From: UMGS1975 sp959600905
Lineage (GTDB): Bacteria; Bacillota; Clostridia; Christensenellales; QAND01
DNA length: 64,000 bases
Direction of reading: 5' to 3'
Assembly: GCA_959600905.1 (NCBI GenBank)
Contig: CAUGNO010000003.1
Location: forward strand, 1-64,000
The notes under the pieces were generated by a model that worked only from the letters and a program-made list of their open reading frames with translations, ran no database searches and was not told the DNA's origin. The position numbers were made by a program, and so were the translations under genes. This document shows, in pieces, positions 35,063-44,830 of the stretch. The number at the start of each line of letters is the position of its first letter. Position 1 is the stretch's first letter.

Positions 35063-36454
35063 ATGAATGAATTTGGTAAATTGGTATCTGTGGTAGGTCC
35101 GGTTGCGGACGTATGGTTTGAAACGCCGCCTCCGCAGCATCAATTGCTATATGCACTGTCTGATAAAAACAAGCCCGTACCCCTTGAGGTTGTCTCTCAT
35201 CAGGGGGATGGCAGGGTACGGTGTATCGCATTGGGTGCCACAGAAGGCATGTACGTTGGTCAGCCGGTAGAAGATACCGGCAGCCCCATCAGCGTTCCGG
35301 TCGGCGAAGCCGTGCTTGGGCGTACCGTAAATGCCTTAGGCGAACCCATTGACGGCAAAGGGCCCATCCAGGCAGAACGGCACAGCATCCATCAGGCCCC
35401 TCCACCGCTGGCAGATCAGACGCCGTCCACGCAAATGTTTGAAACTGGCATCAAGGTCATCGATTTGCTGGCCCCCTATGCCCGAGGCGGCAAAATCGGC
35501 CTGTTCGGCGGCGCCGGTGTTGGAAAGACCGTACTGATTATGGAGCTGATCCATAATGTTGCTTCTTCGCATGGCGGTATGTCCATCTTTGCCGGCGTAG
35601 GGGAGCGTTCTCGCGAAGGCAACGACCTGATGCAAGAGATGGAGCGTACCGGTGTTTTGGAAAAAACTGCCCTAGCCTTTGGCCAGATGAATGAGCCGCC
35701 GGGAGCCCGTATGCGTGTAGCATTGACCGGGCTTACTATGGCAGAATATTTCCGCGATGTGCAGCACCAGAATATGCTGTTGTTTATCGATAACATCTTC
35801 CGTTATGTGCAGGCCGGCTCTGAGGTTTCTGCGCTGTTGGGCCGTCTTCCCTCTGCGGTAGGCTATCAGCCCACCTTAGCTACCGAGCTTGGCGAATTGG
35901 AGGAGCGCATCACCTCTACCACTCAGGGCTCTATTACCTCGGTACAGGCCGTCTATGTGCCGGCAGACGACTTGACAGACCCGGCCCCTGCCACTACCTT
36001 TACCCATCTGGATGCTACAACCGTGCTATCCCGCCGCATCGTAGAAATGGGCATTTATCCTTCTGTGGATCCCCTGGAATCCAGCTCACGTATCTTGGAT
36101 CCTCATATTGTCGGCCAGGAACACTATCGCGTAGCCCGCGAAGTGCAAAGGTTATTGCAGCGGTATCGTGAATTGCAGGATATTTTAGCCATTCTCGGTA
36201 TGGATGAGCTCGCTGAAGAGGATCGTATCGCCATTCATCGCGCACGCCGTATCCAACGGTTTTTATCTCAACCGATGTTTATGGCAGAGGTATTCACCGG
36301 CGTGCCCGGCCAATATGTGCCAATCGGCGATACCATTGAATCCTTTGCTCAGATCGTGGACGGCAAGTGTGATGATCTGCCCGAGCAAGCCTTCTATCAA
36401 GCCGGCAATATTGATGATGTACGCAAAAAAGCGCGCGATGAGGAGATGGCGTAA
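35063..36454 (+). CDS. atpD: F1Fo ATP synthase subunit beta
   Basis: This 463-residue catalytic subunit has the P-loop GGAGVGKT (149-156), the catalytic glutamate in GVGERSREG (Glu181), and the FIDNIFRYVQAGSEVSALLG segment. The start at 35063 fits GGAGGAGAATAAC just upstream and the family N-terminus; a frame open from 34991 overlaps atpG and is not supported. Confidence 0.97.
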   Translation: MNEFGKLVSVVGPVADVWFETPPPQHQLLYALSDKNKPVPLEVVSHQGDGRVRCIALGATEGMYVGQPVEDTGSPISVPVGEAVLGRTVNALGEPIDGKGPIQAERHSIHQAPPPLADQTPSTQMFETGIKVIDLLAPYARGGKIGLFGGAGVGKTVLIMELIHNVASSHGGMSIFAGVGERSREGNDLMQEMERTGVLEKTALAFGQMNEPPGARMRVALTGLTMAEYFRDVQHQNMLLFIDNIFRYVQAGSEVSALLGRLPSAVGYQPTLATELGELEERITSTTQGSITSVQAVYVPADDLTDPAPATTFTHLDATTVLSRRIVEMGIYPSVDPLESSSRILDPHIVGQEHYRVAREVQRLLQRYRELQDILAILGMDELAEEDRIAIHRARRIQRFLSQPMFMAEVFTGVPGQYVPIGDTIESFAQIVDGKCDDLPEQAFYQAGNIDDVRKKARDEEMA

Positions 36455-36868
36455 ATGGCCGATACCTTTTTGTTGGAGATCGTAACGCCGGAACGCGTTT
36501 TTATGCAGGATCAGGTGGAGATGATCATTTTCAACACCAGCGACGGCGAAGTAGGCGTCATGCCGCACCATGCGGACTTGGCTGCGGCTATCGTAGCAGG
36601 TCCTCTTCGGATACGCCGTCATGGAGAATGGAGCGAAGTGTTTATCTCCAACGGGTTTATTGAAATCTTTCTAGGCGCCGCGCATATGCTGGTACAAACG
36701 GCAGAATGGCCGGACGAAATAGATCGAAGGCGTGCTGAATACGCTCTAGAGCGTGCCAAACGCAGGATGCAACATCAAAAGAGTCATCGGGATTTTGTGC
36801 GTGCCAAAGCCTCTATTGCCCGCGCTCTGGCCCGTATGCGTGTATTCGACGATACGCATAAATCCTAA
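36455..36868 (+). CDS. atpC: F1Fo ATP synthase subunit epsilon
   Basis: This 137-residue subunit has an N-terminal beta-sandwich (LLEIVTPERVFMQDQVEMII, GEVGVMPHHADL) and a C-terminal helical pair rich in Arg/Glu (RRRAEYALERAKRRM). It couples rotation and can inhibit hydrolysis. The ATG follows the atpD stop with no gap. It is the last gene of the operon. Confidence 0.94.
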   Translation: MADTFLLEIVTPERVFMQDQVEMIIFNTSDGEVGVMPHHADLAAAIVAGPLRIRRHGEWSEVFISNGFIEIFLGAAHMLVQTAEWPDEIDRRRAEYALERAKRRMQHQKSHRDFVRAKASIARALARMRVFDDTHKS

Positions 36869-36876
36869 AAAATATT

Positions 36877-36905
36877 AAGAGCAAGCAGAGCTTGCTCTTT
36901 TTTTG
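36877..36905 (+). terminator. Terminator of the ATP synthase operon
   Basis: AAGAGCAAGC and GCTTGCTCTT pair around a 3-base loop and are followed by a T-run, 9 bases after the atpC stop. Confidence 0.92.
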
Positions 36906-36979
36906 CGCTATGCACCGATACCTTGATCTTTTTATTTGTTCACGGCAATGTATCCAATGTACACATAAGGCGCATCAAA

Positions 36980-37009
36980 AAAGGGCCCTGCAGCGCTGCA
37001 GGGCCCTTT
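36980..37009 (-). terminator. Terminator of prs, perfect palindrome
   Basis: Fifteen bases beginning AAAGGGCCCTGCAGC are followed at once by their exact reverse complement, and on the minus strand by further T. It lies 7 bases after the prs stop. Confidence 0.88.
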
Positions 37010-37016
37010 GCCGTCC

Positions 37017-38015
37017 TTACACTTCTTCTCCGATATGCTCAATGATTTTCATCGGCACCTTACTGAACAGCGGGCTTACGCTCTCCCTATTGTTGATGCG
37101 CAGCACCGTCTCTGCAAACAGCGGCGCTACGGAAATCAGATGAATCTTTTTACATTTCCGAATAAACGGATTCTCTACGCTGTCCGTAGAAATCAGCATT
37201 TCAATAGGGCTGTTTTCAATGGCCTGTACCCCTTTTTCGCGAATCAAAACATGCGATAGGCAGGCATAAATATGATTTGCGCCCTTGCTCTTGAGAGCTT
37301 CCGCTATCTCTACCAGCGTTCCGCCAGAGATGGTAAAGTCGTCTACAATCAGGCAATCCTTACCCTCTACATGGCCAATAACATCCAATACCTTGGCCTT
37401 CTCATCATGTGCATAGCGCGTTTTATCCCCAATGGCCACCGGCAGGCCCAAATAGTCGGCATAGCCTCTGGCATCCTTGGCAAAGCCCGCATCCGGAGAA
37501 ACCACCACCAAATTGTCTGTGATACCCAGCGATTTTACATATTCACACAGCATGGGCTTGGAATACAGATGATCGCTCGGCTTTTTGAAAAAGCCCTGCA
37601 CCTGCGGCGCATGAAGATCCATCGTTACCACACGATCCGCCCCTGCCTGCTCAATGGCATCTGCGCAGACCCTGGCACGAATGGAGACACGGGGCTCGTC
37701 CTTTTTATCCCCCTTTGCATACCCAAAATAGGGAATAACTGCCGTGACCGAATTGGCGCTCGCACGCTTCATCGCATCCATCCAAAATAAAATCTCTACA
37801 AACTCGTTGTTTGGGTTCAAGCCGATCGGTTGTACAATGTATACATCCTTGTCGCGTACCGTTTCCTTGATCCGAACAAAAATATTACCGTCTGAAAACG
37901 TAATGACTTCGCTATCGCCTAACTCACATCCAATGTATTCGCACATCCGGCGTGCAAAAGGTCTTCCTGTCGAGCCAGCAAAAATCTTAACGTCTCCGTT
38001 TGCGTGCATTCTCAT
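37017..38015 (-). CDS. prs: Ribose-phosphate pyrophosphokinase
   Basis: This 332-residue enzyme makes PRPP for nucleotide, His and Trp synthesis. It begins KIFAGSTGRPFARRMCEYIG. VTAVIPYFGYAKGDKKD and RVVTMDLHAPQVQGFF are family motifs, and the PRPP-binding loop is CLIVDDFTISGGTLVEIA. It is slightly longer than the usual 310-320. AAGGG precedes the ATG. In Bacillus prs adjoins glmU; here the ATP synthase operon separates them. Confidence 0.96.
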   Translation of the reverse strand: MRMHANGDVKIFAGSTGRPFARRMCEYIGCELGDSEVITFSDGNIFVRIKETVRDKDVYIVQPIGLNPNNEFVEILFWMDAMKRASANSVTAVIPYFGYAKGDKKDEPRVSIRARVCADAIEQAGADRVVTMDLHAPQVQGFFKKPSDHLYSKPMLCEYVKSLGITDNLVVVSPDAGFAKDARGYADYLGLPVAIGDKTRYAHDEKAKVLDVIGHVEGKDCLIVDDFTISGGTLVEIAEALKSKGANHIYACLSHVLIREKGVQAIENSPIEMLISTDSVENPFIRKCKKIHLISVAPLFAETVLRINNRESVSPLFSKVPMKIIEHIGEEV

Positions 38016-38111
38016 CAGCGCCCTTCTCTAGCATTATAAACATTGTAACATCTAAACGGTTTTCATTCAACCAAACATACACGCATTTCTGCGTTTTTTC
38101 GCATCATTCAA

Positions 38112-38141
38112 AAAGGCAGCCATCCTAAAATGGCCGCCTTT
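38112..38141 (-). terminator. Terminator after ftsH
   Basis: AAAGGCAGCCAT and ATGGCCGCCTTT pair (one mismatch) around a 6-base loop directly after the ftsH stop. Confidence 0.8.
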
Positions 38142-38143
38142 CT

Positions 38144-40108
38144 TTATGCTTCAGGCATCTGGTCCTGATTCTCTTCTTCCTGCGCCGTCCCTTCCGTAAG
38201 CGCAGCTTTGTGGTTTTGTTCGTCAACGCCCGCCGCTTCGGGCAGTTTCCCTTCCATGATCTGCTCAAATTCCTCAGCGGTCAGCTTTTCTTTCACGATA
38301 AGCTGTTCTGCCAATTCTTCCATCTTGTCCTTGTGGGTGCGGATCAGGCTCAATGCCGTTTCCATAGCATTGTCCAAAATACTGCGTACTTCCTCATCAA
38401 TGTCCGCCGCAACCTTTTCGGAGTAAGATTTTTGATGTCCAAAATCACGGCCCAAGAACACTTCCTGGTCGCTGTCTCCGTAGAATACAGAGCCGATCTT
38501 TTCGCTCATACCATATTCGCGCACCATTCTACGCGCATTGCTGGTCGCATGCTTTAGATCGGAATAGGCACCCGTCGAAATTTCGCCCAGCATAATTTCC
38601 TCAGCTGCCCGGCCGCCCAGCGCCATGGCGATATCATCCAGCAAATAGCTTTTGGTCACATATTTTGTTTCCTCTGTGGGCAGCGTCATGGTATAACCCC
38701 CCGCCTGCCCGCGCGGGATGATGGAAACCTCATGCACCGGGTTGCAGTTTGGCAGCAAATGAGCCACCAGCGCATGGCCGGATTCATGATATGCCACCAG
38801 CTTTTTGTCCTTTTCAGTCACCACGCTGGATTTCTTCTCCGGGCCGACCGTCACACGGTTGATCGCCTCTAGGATCTCCTGCATATGGATCTCGGATTTT
38901 CCTTTGCGCGCTGTTAAAATGGCAGCTTCGTTCATCACATTTTCCAAGTCTGCCCCTGTAAAGTACGGAGTGCGCTTGGCTACTGTATGCAGGTCTACAT
39001 CCCCTGCTATGGGTTTGCCCTTGCTGTGTACCTCCAAAATCTCTTCACGGCCCTTGATATCCGGATAGTTTACTGTGATCTGTCTATCGAACCGGCCGGG
39101 ACGCAGCAGCGCCGGGTCCAGAATATCCGGCCGATTGGTCGCCGCAATGATGATTATGCCTTCGTTGGGCGCAAATCCGTCCATCTCCACCAGTAACTGG
39201 TTCAAGGTCTGCTCCCTTTCATCGTGGCCGCCGCCCATACCAGCGCCGCGATGGCGGCCCACTGCGTCGATCTCATCAATGAAGATCATACACGGGCTGT
39301 TCTTCTTCGCTGTTTCAAACAAATCACGAACACGGCTAGCCCCTACGCCGACAAACATTTCTACAAAGTCAGACCCGCTGATGGAGTAAAACGGAACACC
39401 CGCCTCCCCTGCTACCGCCTTGGCCAGCAGCGTTTTCCCCGTGCCGGGAGGGCCTACCAGCAATACGCCTTTCGGGATCCGAGCCCCCAAATCGGCAAAC
39501 TTTTTAGGATTCTTCAGGAAATCAACAACCTCTTGCAGCTCTTCCTTTTCCTCTTCCGCGCCCGCCACATCTTCAAAGGTTTTCTTATTCTTCTCATCCA
39601 GGTTTACCTTGGCACGCGAACGTCCAAAGTTCATCACCTTATTGCCGCCCTGGCCCTGCTGGTTCATCATATACCAGAGGAAGCCAATCATCAAAATAGA
39701 GGTCAGTAGGTACGGCAGAATGGAAACCAGCCAGCTCTGCTCCGGTTTTGGCACAAAATCCAGCGTTATACCGGCATCCTGCGGGTTTGTAATGTCCGGA
39801 TGGTTTACCGAAAGCGCTTTTTCCAGATCTTCCATGAACACCGGGATACTGGGTAAATATGTTTCAAAATCCCAATATTGGTCTGGGAAACGTTCGATCT
39901 GCTCCTGTGTGGCATCCTGCTTTAGCGCCTTTACCTCGTTTTGCATGATCTGTATGCGCCCAATTTGCCCCTGTTCTATTTTTTTAATAAATACAGTGTA
40001 TTCGATCTCCTGGCCTATTGTGCCCGTCGGAGAAAACAGCATCGTTAGCGCCAGGATACATGCTAGCACCAGGATAAATGCTCCCGGTCCACGCATCATT
40101 TTTTTCAA
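38144..40108 (-). CDS. ftsH: ATP-dependent zinc metalloprotease FtsH
   Basis: This 654-residue membrane protease has two N-terminal membrane segments (about 10-28 and 127-147) that bracket an outside domain. The AAA module has Walker A GPPGTGKT (219-226) and Walker B IFIDEID (275-281). The zinc motif reads HESGH (441-445), a Ser variant of the common HEAGH. The start codon is TTG at 40108 with AGGAGG 9 bases upstream; an ATG three codons later is the alternative. It degrades misassembled membrane proteins and selected regulators. The order spoIIE-tilS-hpt-ftsH is conserved. Confidence 0.97.
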   Translation of the reverse strand: MKKMMRGPGAFILVLACILALTMLFSPTGTIGQEIEYTVFIKKIEQGQIGRIQIMQNEVKALKQDATQEQIERFPDQYWDFETYLPSIPVFMEDLEKALSVNHPDITNPQDAGITLDFVPKPEQSWLVSILPYLLTSILMIGFLWYMMNQQGQGGNKVMNFGRSRAKVNLDEKNKKTFEDVAGAEEEKEELQEVVDFLKNPKKFADLGARIPKGVLLVGPPGTGKTLLAKAVAGEAGVPFYSISGSDFVEMFVGVGASRVRDLFETAKKNSPCMIFIDEIDAVGRHRGAGMGGGHDEREQTLNQLLVEMDGFAPNEGIIIIAATNRPDILDPALLRPGRFDRQITVNYPDIKGREEILEVHSKGKPIAGDVDLHTVAKRTPYFTGADLENVMNEAAILTARKGKSEIHMQEILEAINRVTVGPEKKSSVVTEKDKKLVAYHESGHALVAHLLPNCNPVHEVSIIPRGQAGGYTMTLPTEETKYVTKSYLLDDIAMALGGRAAEEIMLGEISTGAYSDLKHATSNARRMVREYGMSEKIGSVFYGDSDQEVFLGRDFGHQKSYSEKVAADIDEEVRSILDNAMETALSLIRTHKDKMEELAEQLIVKEKLTAEEFEQIMEGKLPEAAGVDEQNHKAALTEGTAQEEENQDQMPEA

Positions 40109-40187
40109 TGGAATAATCCTCCTATATTCTTACAAATAGTACTATTTAGAATACCATAATTTGGCGTAAACCTCAATGTTGCAATCG

Positions 40188-40727
40188 CTATTTATACAAT
40201 TCTTCCTTCAATATGCAAACCTCCGGCAAATTACGGTAGAGGTTATTATAATCCAGCCCATAGCCGACGACAAATTTATCCGGAATGGTAAAGCCGCAAT
40301 AGTCCGGCGTGATGTCTACGCGACGCCGTTCGGGCTTATCCAGCAGCGTAACAATTTTCAGCGAGGCCGGGTTTCTGACGCCCAGCATCTGCCGCAATCG
40401 GGACAGCGTAAGCCCGGTATCGATGATATCCTCTACCAACAGCACATGCTTGCCTGAAATATCCACTTCAAAGTCCTGTCGGATCTGCACATTACCAGTG
40501 GTTTCCGTGCCCTTTGCATAGCTGGAGGCAGATAAAAACTCGATCGTCATCGGCACATCGATATGCCTTGCCAGGTCTGCTGCGAAAATAAACGAACCGC
40601 GCAGAATACAGGCTAAGATGATCTCCTTCCCATGATAATCGCTGGTGATCTGCCTCCCCAGCTGTGTTATCTTTTGTTCAATCTGCTCTTTGGATACCAA
40701 TACGGATTCTATGTCCGCCCTCAACAT
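40188..40727 (-). CDS. hpt: Hypoxanthine phosphoribosyltransferase
   Basis: This 179-residue purine salvage enzyme has the PRPP-binding loop VLLVEDIIDTGLTLSRL and the PELRAFVVGYGLDY-type C-terminal region (DKFVVGYGLDYNN). AGAGGAAC lies before the ATG at 40727; the frame open from 40847 lies inside tilS and is rejected. The start overlaps the tilS end by 7 bases, so the two are coupled. Confidence 0.95.
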   Translation of the reverse strand: MLRADIESVLVSKEQIEQKITQLGRQITSDYHGKEIILACILRGSFIFAADLARHIDVPMTIEFLSASSYAKGTETTGNVQIRQDFEVDISGKHVLLVEDIIDTGLTLSRLRQMLGVRNPASLKIVTLLDKPERRRVDITPDYCGFTIPDKFVVGYGLDYNNLYRNLPEVCILKEELYK

Positions 40728-42094
40728 GGCTGTTCCTCCTCTAAAGTATAGGTGAATCGCATAGCAATCATGCGTTTGGTCTGGTTTGTAATCTTTGCCA
40801 ATCGGCTGCGTGCAACGCCAACGGCCCACAAAATCTGCCCATCGCATTCAATGATGGGAAAATGGTCGCGCAAAGCCATCGGCGTTTTTTCATCTATGAA
40901 TAAATCCGAAATGCTTTTTTGTCCGTACGGCATAGCGATTTTATCGCCCGGCTTCCTCATGCGCGCAGTGCAGGGCCAGCGAATTTCATCCTCATCGAAA
41001 TACTGTATCCGTGCCTGCTTCGATGGATATTGCTCTGGCCGCTCCGCAGGTATGACTTCAATACGCCATGGCCCGATTTTTGTACAGCCCTGCGCAAACT
41101 GGCCGGCCATCCGGCAGACGTTGCTGCGAAAGATCTCTAAAAACCGCCCGCTTTTTACGCGCCATCCTTGCGCCAGCTCGCAAACGCCGCGCTCCCTTGT
41201 CAGCCTCATAAGCGTACGCACCATGCGTTCCTCTGTACGGATGCCCAGCTTTACCAGCGTTAGCCCCGCCCAACGGCTTAGCACCGGCGGCGGCGCCGCG
41301 CACAAAACGTCTTTATCATACCACGCGCCCAGTTCTTTTTCTTCCCCGATTTTTGCCTTTTTCTCTAAATTTTCCACTATGGGTGCAAAATACGCTTCCT
41401 CTTCGGCCGCATACTCTGCCAGCCGCGCCAATGCACGTACTACTTGCGGATTGTATGCACGGCACAAAAGCGGAAGCAGCGTATTCCGAATACGGTTTCG
41501 CAAATAGGCAGGATCCGTATTGCTCTGGTCTTCACAATGTGCAATTTTGCATGCGTCAATATAGCATCGGATCTCCTCATGGCTAACCGCCAGCATCGGG
41601 CGAACAATACGCCCATTTTTTGCTGGGATGCCCTGCAGCCCACGCAGGCCTGTCCCCTGTATTGCGTGCATCAGCACTGTCTCTGCTACATCGTTCTGGT
41701 GATGGGCGGTTACAATCCATTCCTCCGGCTCTCTCTGCCACTCCAGCGCCTGGTAGCGTAGCCGCCTGGCCGCCATTTCAATGCTCTCCCCCTTCATCCT
41801 GTTTGCATTTACCTGCAAATGCTCCACAATCAAGGGAATTTTCCAGGCCCTGCAGGCCTTTTCTACCAACATCGCCTCGTACCGGCTCTGTTTTCGAAGC
41901 CCATGGTCGATGTGAATAGCACGCAGTGTACATCCTTTTTGCCTAGCTTCCTCAGATAGCGCATACAACAGCGCCATGGAATCCTTTCCTCCCGAAACAG
42001 CCACCACCAAATGCGGCGCAGTCTCGCCTGTCAGCCGGCATAGTGTTTGATACAATCGTTGCGGAAGTCCGATTTTTTCATAGTGTTTTGGCAT
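40721..42094 (-). CDS. tilS: tRNA(Ile)-lysidine synthase
   Basis: This 457-residue enzyme converts C34 of the tRNA-Ile with CAU anticodon to lysidine, so that it reads AUA. The PP-loop SGGKDS lies at residues 34-39, followed by HIDHGLRKQS. The TilS core motif region YLRNRIRNTLLPLL is in the middle, and a C-terminal substrate-binding domain follows. GGGAG lies 7 bases upstream of the ATG at 42094. It overlaps the end of the GNAT gene. Confidence 0.95.
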   Translation of the reverse strand: MPKHYEKIGLPQRLYQTLCRLTGETAPHLVVAVSGGKDSMALLYALSEEARQKGCTLRAIHIDHGLRKQSRYEAMLVEKACRAWKIPLIVEHLQVNANRMKGESIEMAARRLRYQALEWQREPEEWIVTAHHQNDVAETVLMHAIQGTGLRGLQGIPAKNGRIVRPMLAVSHEEIRCYIDACKIAHCEDQSNTDPAYLRNRIRNTLLPLLCRAYNPQVVRALARLAEYAAEEEAYFAPIVENLEKKAKIGEEKELGAWYDKDVLCAAPPPVLSRWAGLTLVKLGIRTEERMVRTLMRLTRERGVCELAQGWRVKSGRFLEIFRSNVCRMAGQFAQGCTKIGPWRIEVIPAERPEQYPSKQARIQYFDEDEIRWPCTARMRKPGDKIAMPYGQKSISDLFIDEKTPMALRDHFPIIECDGQILWAVGVARSRLAKITNQTKRMIAMRFTYTLEEEQPC

Positions 42095-42590
42095 AACGCA
42101 TCTCCCAGAGCTTGGTCCCAATCTCAATCTGCTGATATACGCCCTCGGAAGAAAATCCGTATTTCTCATAAAATCTTCTGGCTCTTCTGTTTTCTTCCAA
42201 CACCCAAACGACAGCAGATCGATATCCCATATTCTTTAATCTCTGCAAACAAAATAAAAAGGCCCAGTTTGTAGCAGGCGTACCCCATACACTGGGGTGC
42301 ATATAAAAAGCGTAGACCTCTCCTTCGTCCTGTGGCGCCCCCTCTTCATGGCTATGCGCCAGCATGGCAAGGCCGTAAGGCTGTCCATCGCAAAAAAACA
42401 AATAGCATTCCTGTGTGCAGCCCGGCAAAAAATCCGACCATATTTTAGCGCGCTGCTCCGGCGTGAACCGCTGCCTTTCCGCTTCCGGCACAATCCCCTC
42501 ATAGGCTGCTTGCCAGGACGCTGCATGTATCCTCCCCAGAATATCTGCCTGCGCGGCCGTAGCTTGTCTTGCTTGAAATTCCATGCCCAT
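42078..42590 (-). CDS. GNAT family N-acetyltransferase
   Basis: This protein of about 170 residues has the GNAT layout. An early IHAASWQAAYEGIVP segment is followed by acidic beta strands (GEVYAFYMHPSVWGTPATNW) in the acetyl-CoA region, and a C-terminal RRARRFYEKYGFSSEG motif is typical of the fold. The substrate is unknown. The start is set at 42590, where AAAGG lies upstream; a second ATG two codons in is possible. It is inserted between spoIIE and tilS and overlaps tilS by 17 bases, implying coupled translation. Confidence 0.85.
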   Translation of the reverse strand: MGMEFQARQATAAQADILGRIHAASWQAAYEGIVPEAERQRFTPEQRAKIWSDFLPGCTQECYLFFCDGQPYGLAMLAHSHEEGAPQDEGEVYAFYMHPSVWGTPATNWAFLFCLQRLKNMGYRSAVVWVLEENRRARRFYEKYGFSSEGVYQQIEIGTKLWEMRYAKTL

Positions 42591-42633
42591 ATTGTACCTT
42601 TCCCCTCGGCCTTTACGCAACCTTTGCATCAAA

Positions 42634-42655
42634 AAAAGGGCCCGAGGGCCCTTTT
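42634..42655 (-). terminator. Terminator after spoIIE
   Basis: AAAAGGGCCC and GGGCCCTTTT pair around a 2-base loop, followed by more T on the minus strand, just after the spoIIE stop. Confidence 0.85.
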
Positions 42656-42659
42656 ATCG

Positions 42660-44654
42660 CTATCTTCCCTGCATGCGAAGCACTACGGCGGTCATATCGT
42701 CTCTTCCTTCCGCCCGCTCCCGTGCCATGGCCAGCAGCTTTTCCGCCGCAACAGCCGCACTGGGCGCTCTTTCCACCTGTCCCAGCCACTGCGGTAATTC
42801 CTCTGGCGTCATCAAATCGGCGATGCCGTCGCTCAATAATACAATGGTGTCGCCCGGTTCTATGCTGCGTTCGATGATCCCCGGCCGCACATTGTCAACT
42901 ATGCCGATGGGCAAAGCAGGCGCCGTAATGGATTCCGCAATTCCGTTGCGTATGATCCACGAGGGGGCGGCGCCTGTCTTGATCATCTGGCAATGTCCCT
43001 GCACCAGATCCATCAAGCACAGGTCTACCGCTGCAAACACCTCCTTTGCTCTGAAAGATAAGATCCGATTTACCATCGGGATAACCTGATTGGGATCAAA
43101 TCCCGCCTCAAAAAACAATTCAATCAGCCGGGAAGCAAGCGCAGCTGTCTCTGCCGCTGCTGTGCCGCTCCCCATGCCATCGCATAAGCAAATCAGTTCC
43201 TGCCCTTTGCCAAGGTGGACAGTAGAGAATACATCGCCGTTTACCTGTTGCCCTTTCTTTTTGGCCGTGGCTACGCCGCCCTCTACATTCATCTCATTTT
43301 TCCTGGCAAACTGCAGGCAGCAGCGTCCCCGTCCCTGCCCTGCGCACACCTGGCTTTCCAATTCCATTGGTTCTTGACAGATGGAGGATACCAACCTTTC
43401 CAGCGACGAGCGGCAGTTCTTGATGCCCTGGCAGCGAACCGCTTCGATACGCACGCTTTTTCCTTTCCCATGCTGCACAGCTACGCCTGCAATCTCCATG
43501 CCGCGCTGCGTCAGTCTCTGGCGAATCATACGCTCTGCGGTTGAGTCAAACCATCCGCGCCGCGCTTGCTTGGCGCTGTCCCGCAGCGCCTTGGCCGCAA
43601 GTCTTAATTCCAAGCTGCCCATCCCTTGCGGATCGGTCTCCTTGATCATCTGCGCTGTCATAGACAATGCCTCCGATAGGCACACCAGCTGTTTTGTCAG
43701 ATCCTGTTGCACCAGTTCCAGCCTGGGCTTTTCCTCTCTGCTCTTCTTTTGTCTGTGGCGTACCGCCAGCTTTTCCCCAAGCTCCTTGGGAATGCTCCAG
43801 GCCAATACAGTGCCTGCCAAAAGCTCTAAGCAGACGATGCCAAGCTGGGGCCTGTGCGTTAAAAAAATAAATGTACCAAAGCATAATAGATAACAGGCTG
43901 TTCCCAATGTCCGGTTTACCCGGCTGCCAAAAGCGCCTGCCAGCGCACCCAGACCCAGACTGCCCAGCATCAGCGGATCAACAGCGCCGCAAAGCATACC
44001 GCAAAACCCCGTCCAAAGCCCTAGGCTGGCCGCATTACTGGGCAGCATATACAACGCAGTATACAGCGATACAGCACACGCAACCACCATAAAAAGGGAA
44101 AGGCCGCAAAATGTCCAGGCGCCAAAGCCCATCAGCACACCGCTGGCAAATACAACCAAAGCCAGCTTTTGCGCCTCGTCCAATGTGCCCTTTCTTTGAT
44201 AATCGTTTTGAATTTCACAAAACCATTCAAACACGATGGCAAATAAAAAGATCAGCACCAAGTTGATCGTGCCGGAAATAAGCGCAAACATCGTATCTCG
44301 TTGGAAAAACCATAGGCATGCCGTGCCTGCAATGGCCATCGTCCAAAAAACCATCGATCTGCTTGTCTTTTGCTGGTAAATATCCCCCAGCCCCACCAGC
44401 ACACACAGCGCCGCCGGTATCAAAACCGCCGGCATCGGTACAGTGGGATATTGCATCAATGCGCCCAATATGCTTCCGATGCTTGCAATATATCCATTTT
44501 TTCTCTGTAAAAACAGCGCCGCGCAATACGCTGCCGCAAATGGAGCCACGGCGCCTACAATCTCTGCCTGCGCCAATAGGATGCACAATAGGCCGGGCAG
44601 TCCGTTGCCAAGCCCCTGTATTTGAAATTTTGCTCTCGTTTGGCTGATCTGCAT
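42660..44654 (-). CDS. spoIIE: Stage II sporulation protein E
   Basis: This 664-residue protein has an N-terminal bundle of about ten membrane segments (to about residue 290), a central regulatory region, and a C-terminal PP2C phosphatase. The phosphatase motifs are GDVFSTVHL, LCDGMGSGTAAA and LLSDGIADL. SpoIIE dephosphorylates SpoIIAA to activate sigma-F in the forespore and also helps place the polar septum. It is shorter than the Bacillus protein (about 830). AAAGGAG lies before the ATG. No clear Spo0A box was found in the 230-base upstream gap, which otherwise holds only the terminator at 44831-44862. Confidence 0.95.
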   Translation of the reverse strand: MQISQTRAKFQIQGLGNGLPGLLCILLAQAEIVGAVAPFAAAYCAALFLQRKNGYIASIGSILGALMQYPTVPMPAVLIPAALCVLVGLGDIYQQKTSRSMVFWTMAIAGTACLWFFQRDTMFALISGTINLVLIFLFAIVFEWFCEIQNDYQRKGTLDEAQKLALVVFASGVLMGFGAWTFCGLSLFMVVACAVSLYTALYMLPSNAASLGLWTGFCGMLCGAVDPLMLGSLGLGALAGAFGSRVNRTLGTACYLLCFGTFIFLTHRPQLGIVCLELLAGTVLAWSIPKELGEKLAVRHRQKKSREEKPRLELVQQDLTKQLVCLSEALSMTAQMIKETDPQGMGSLELRLAAKALRDSAKQARRGWFDSTAERMIRQRLTQRGMEIAGVAVQHGKGKSVRIEAVRCQGIKNCRSSLERLVSSICQEPMELESQVCAGQGRGRCCLQFARKNEMNVEGGVATAKKKGQQVNGDVFSTVHLGKGQELICLCDGMGSGTAAAETAALASRLIELFFEAGFDPNQVIPMVNRILSFRAKEVFAAVDLCLMDLVQGHCQMIKTGAAPSWIIRNGIAESITAPALPIGIVDNVRPGIIERSIEPGDTIVLLSDGIADLMTPEELPQWLGQVERAPSAAVAAEKLLAMARERAEGRDDMTAVVLRMQGR

Positions 44655-44830
44655 ATAGAATCTCCTTTAAGCATACAATACAGTTTCACTGATTGCATCG
44701 TAGCATTCTCTCACTGCGGATTTCGTCGCCTCCCCTTGCCGTATGTTTTTTATGCTGTGTTTTTTTCAGGGATATTCTCCGATTTTGTCAGAAAGTGTCT
44801 TCGGCCCTGTATGCCGCACTTTGCCATGGT

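Noticed and set aside
36980..37009. Perfect 30-base palindrome as a recombination or attachment site
   Set aside because: It directly follows the prs stop and ends in a T-run, so a terminator explains it.
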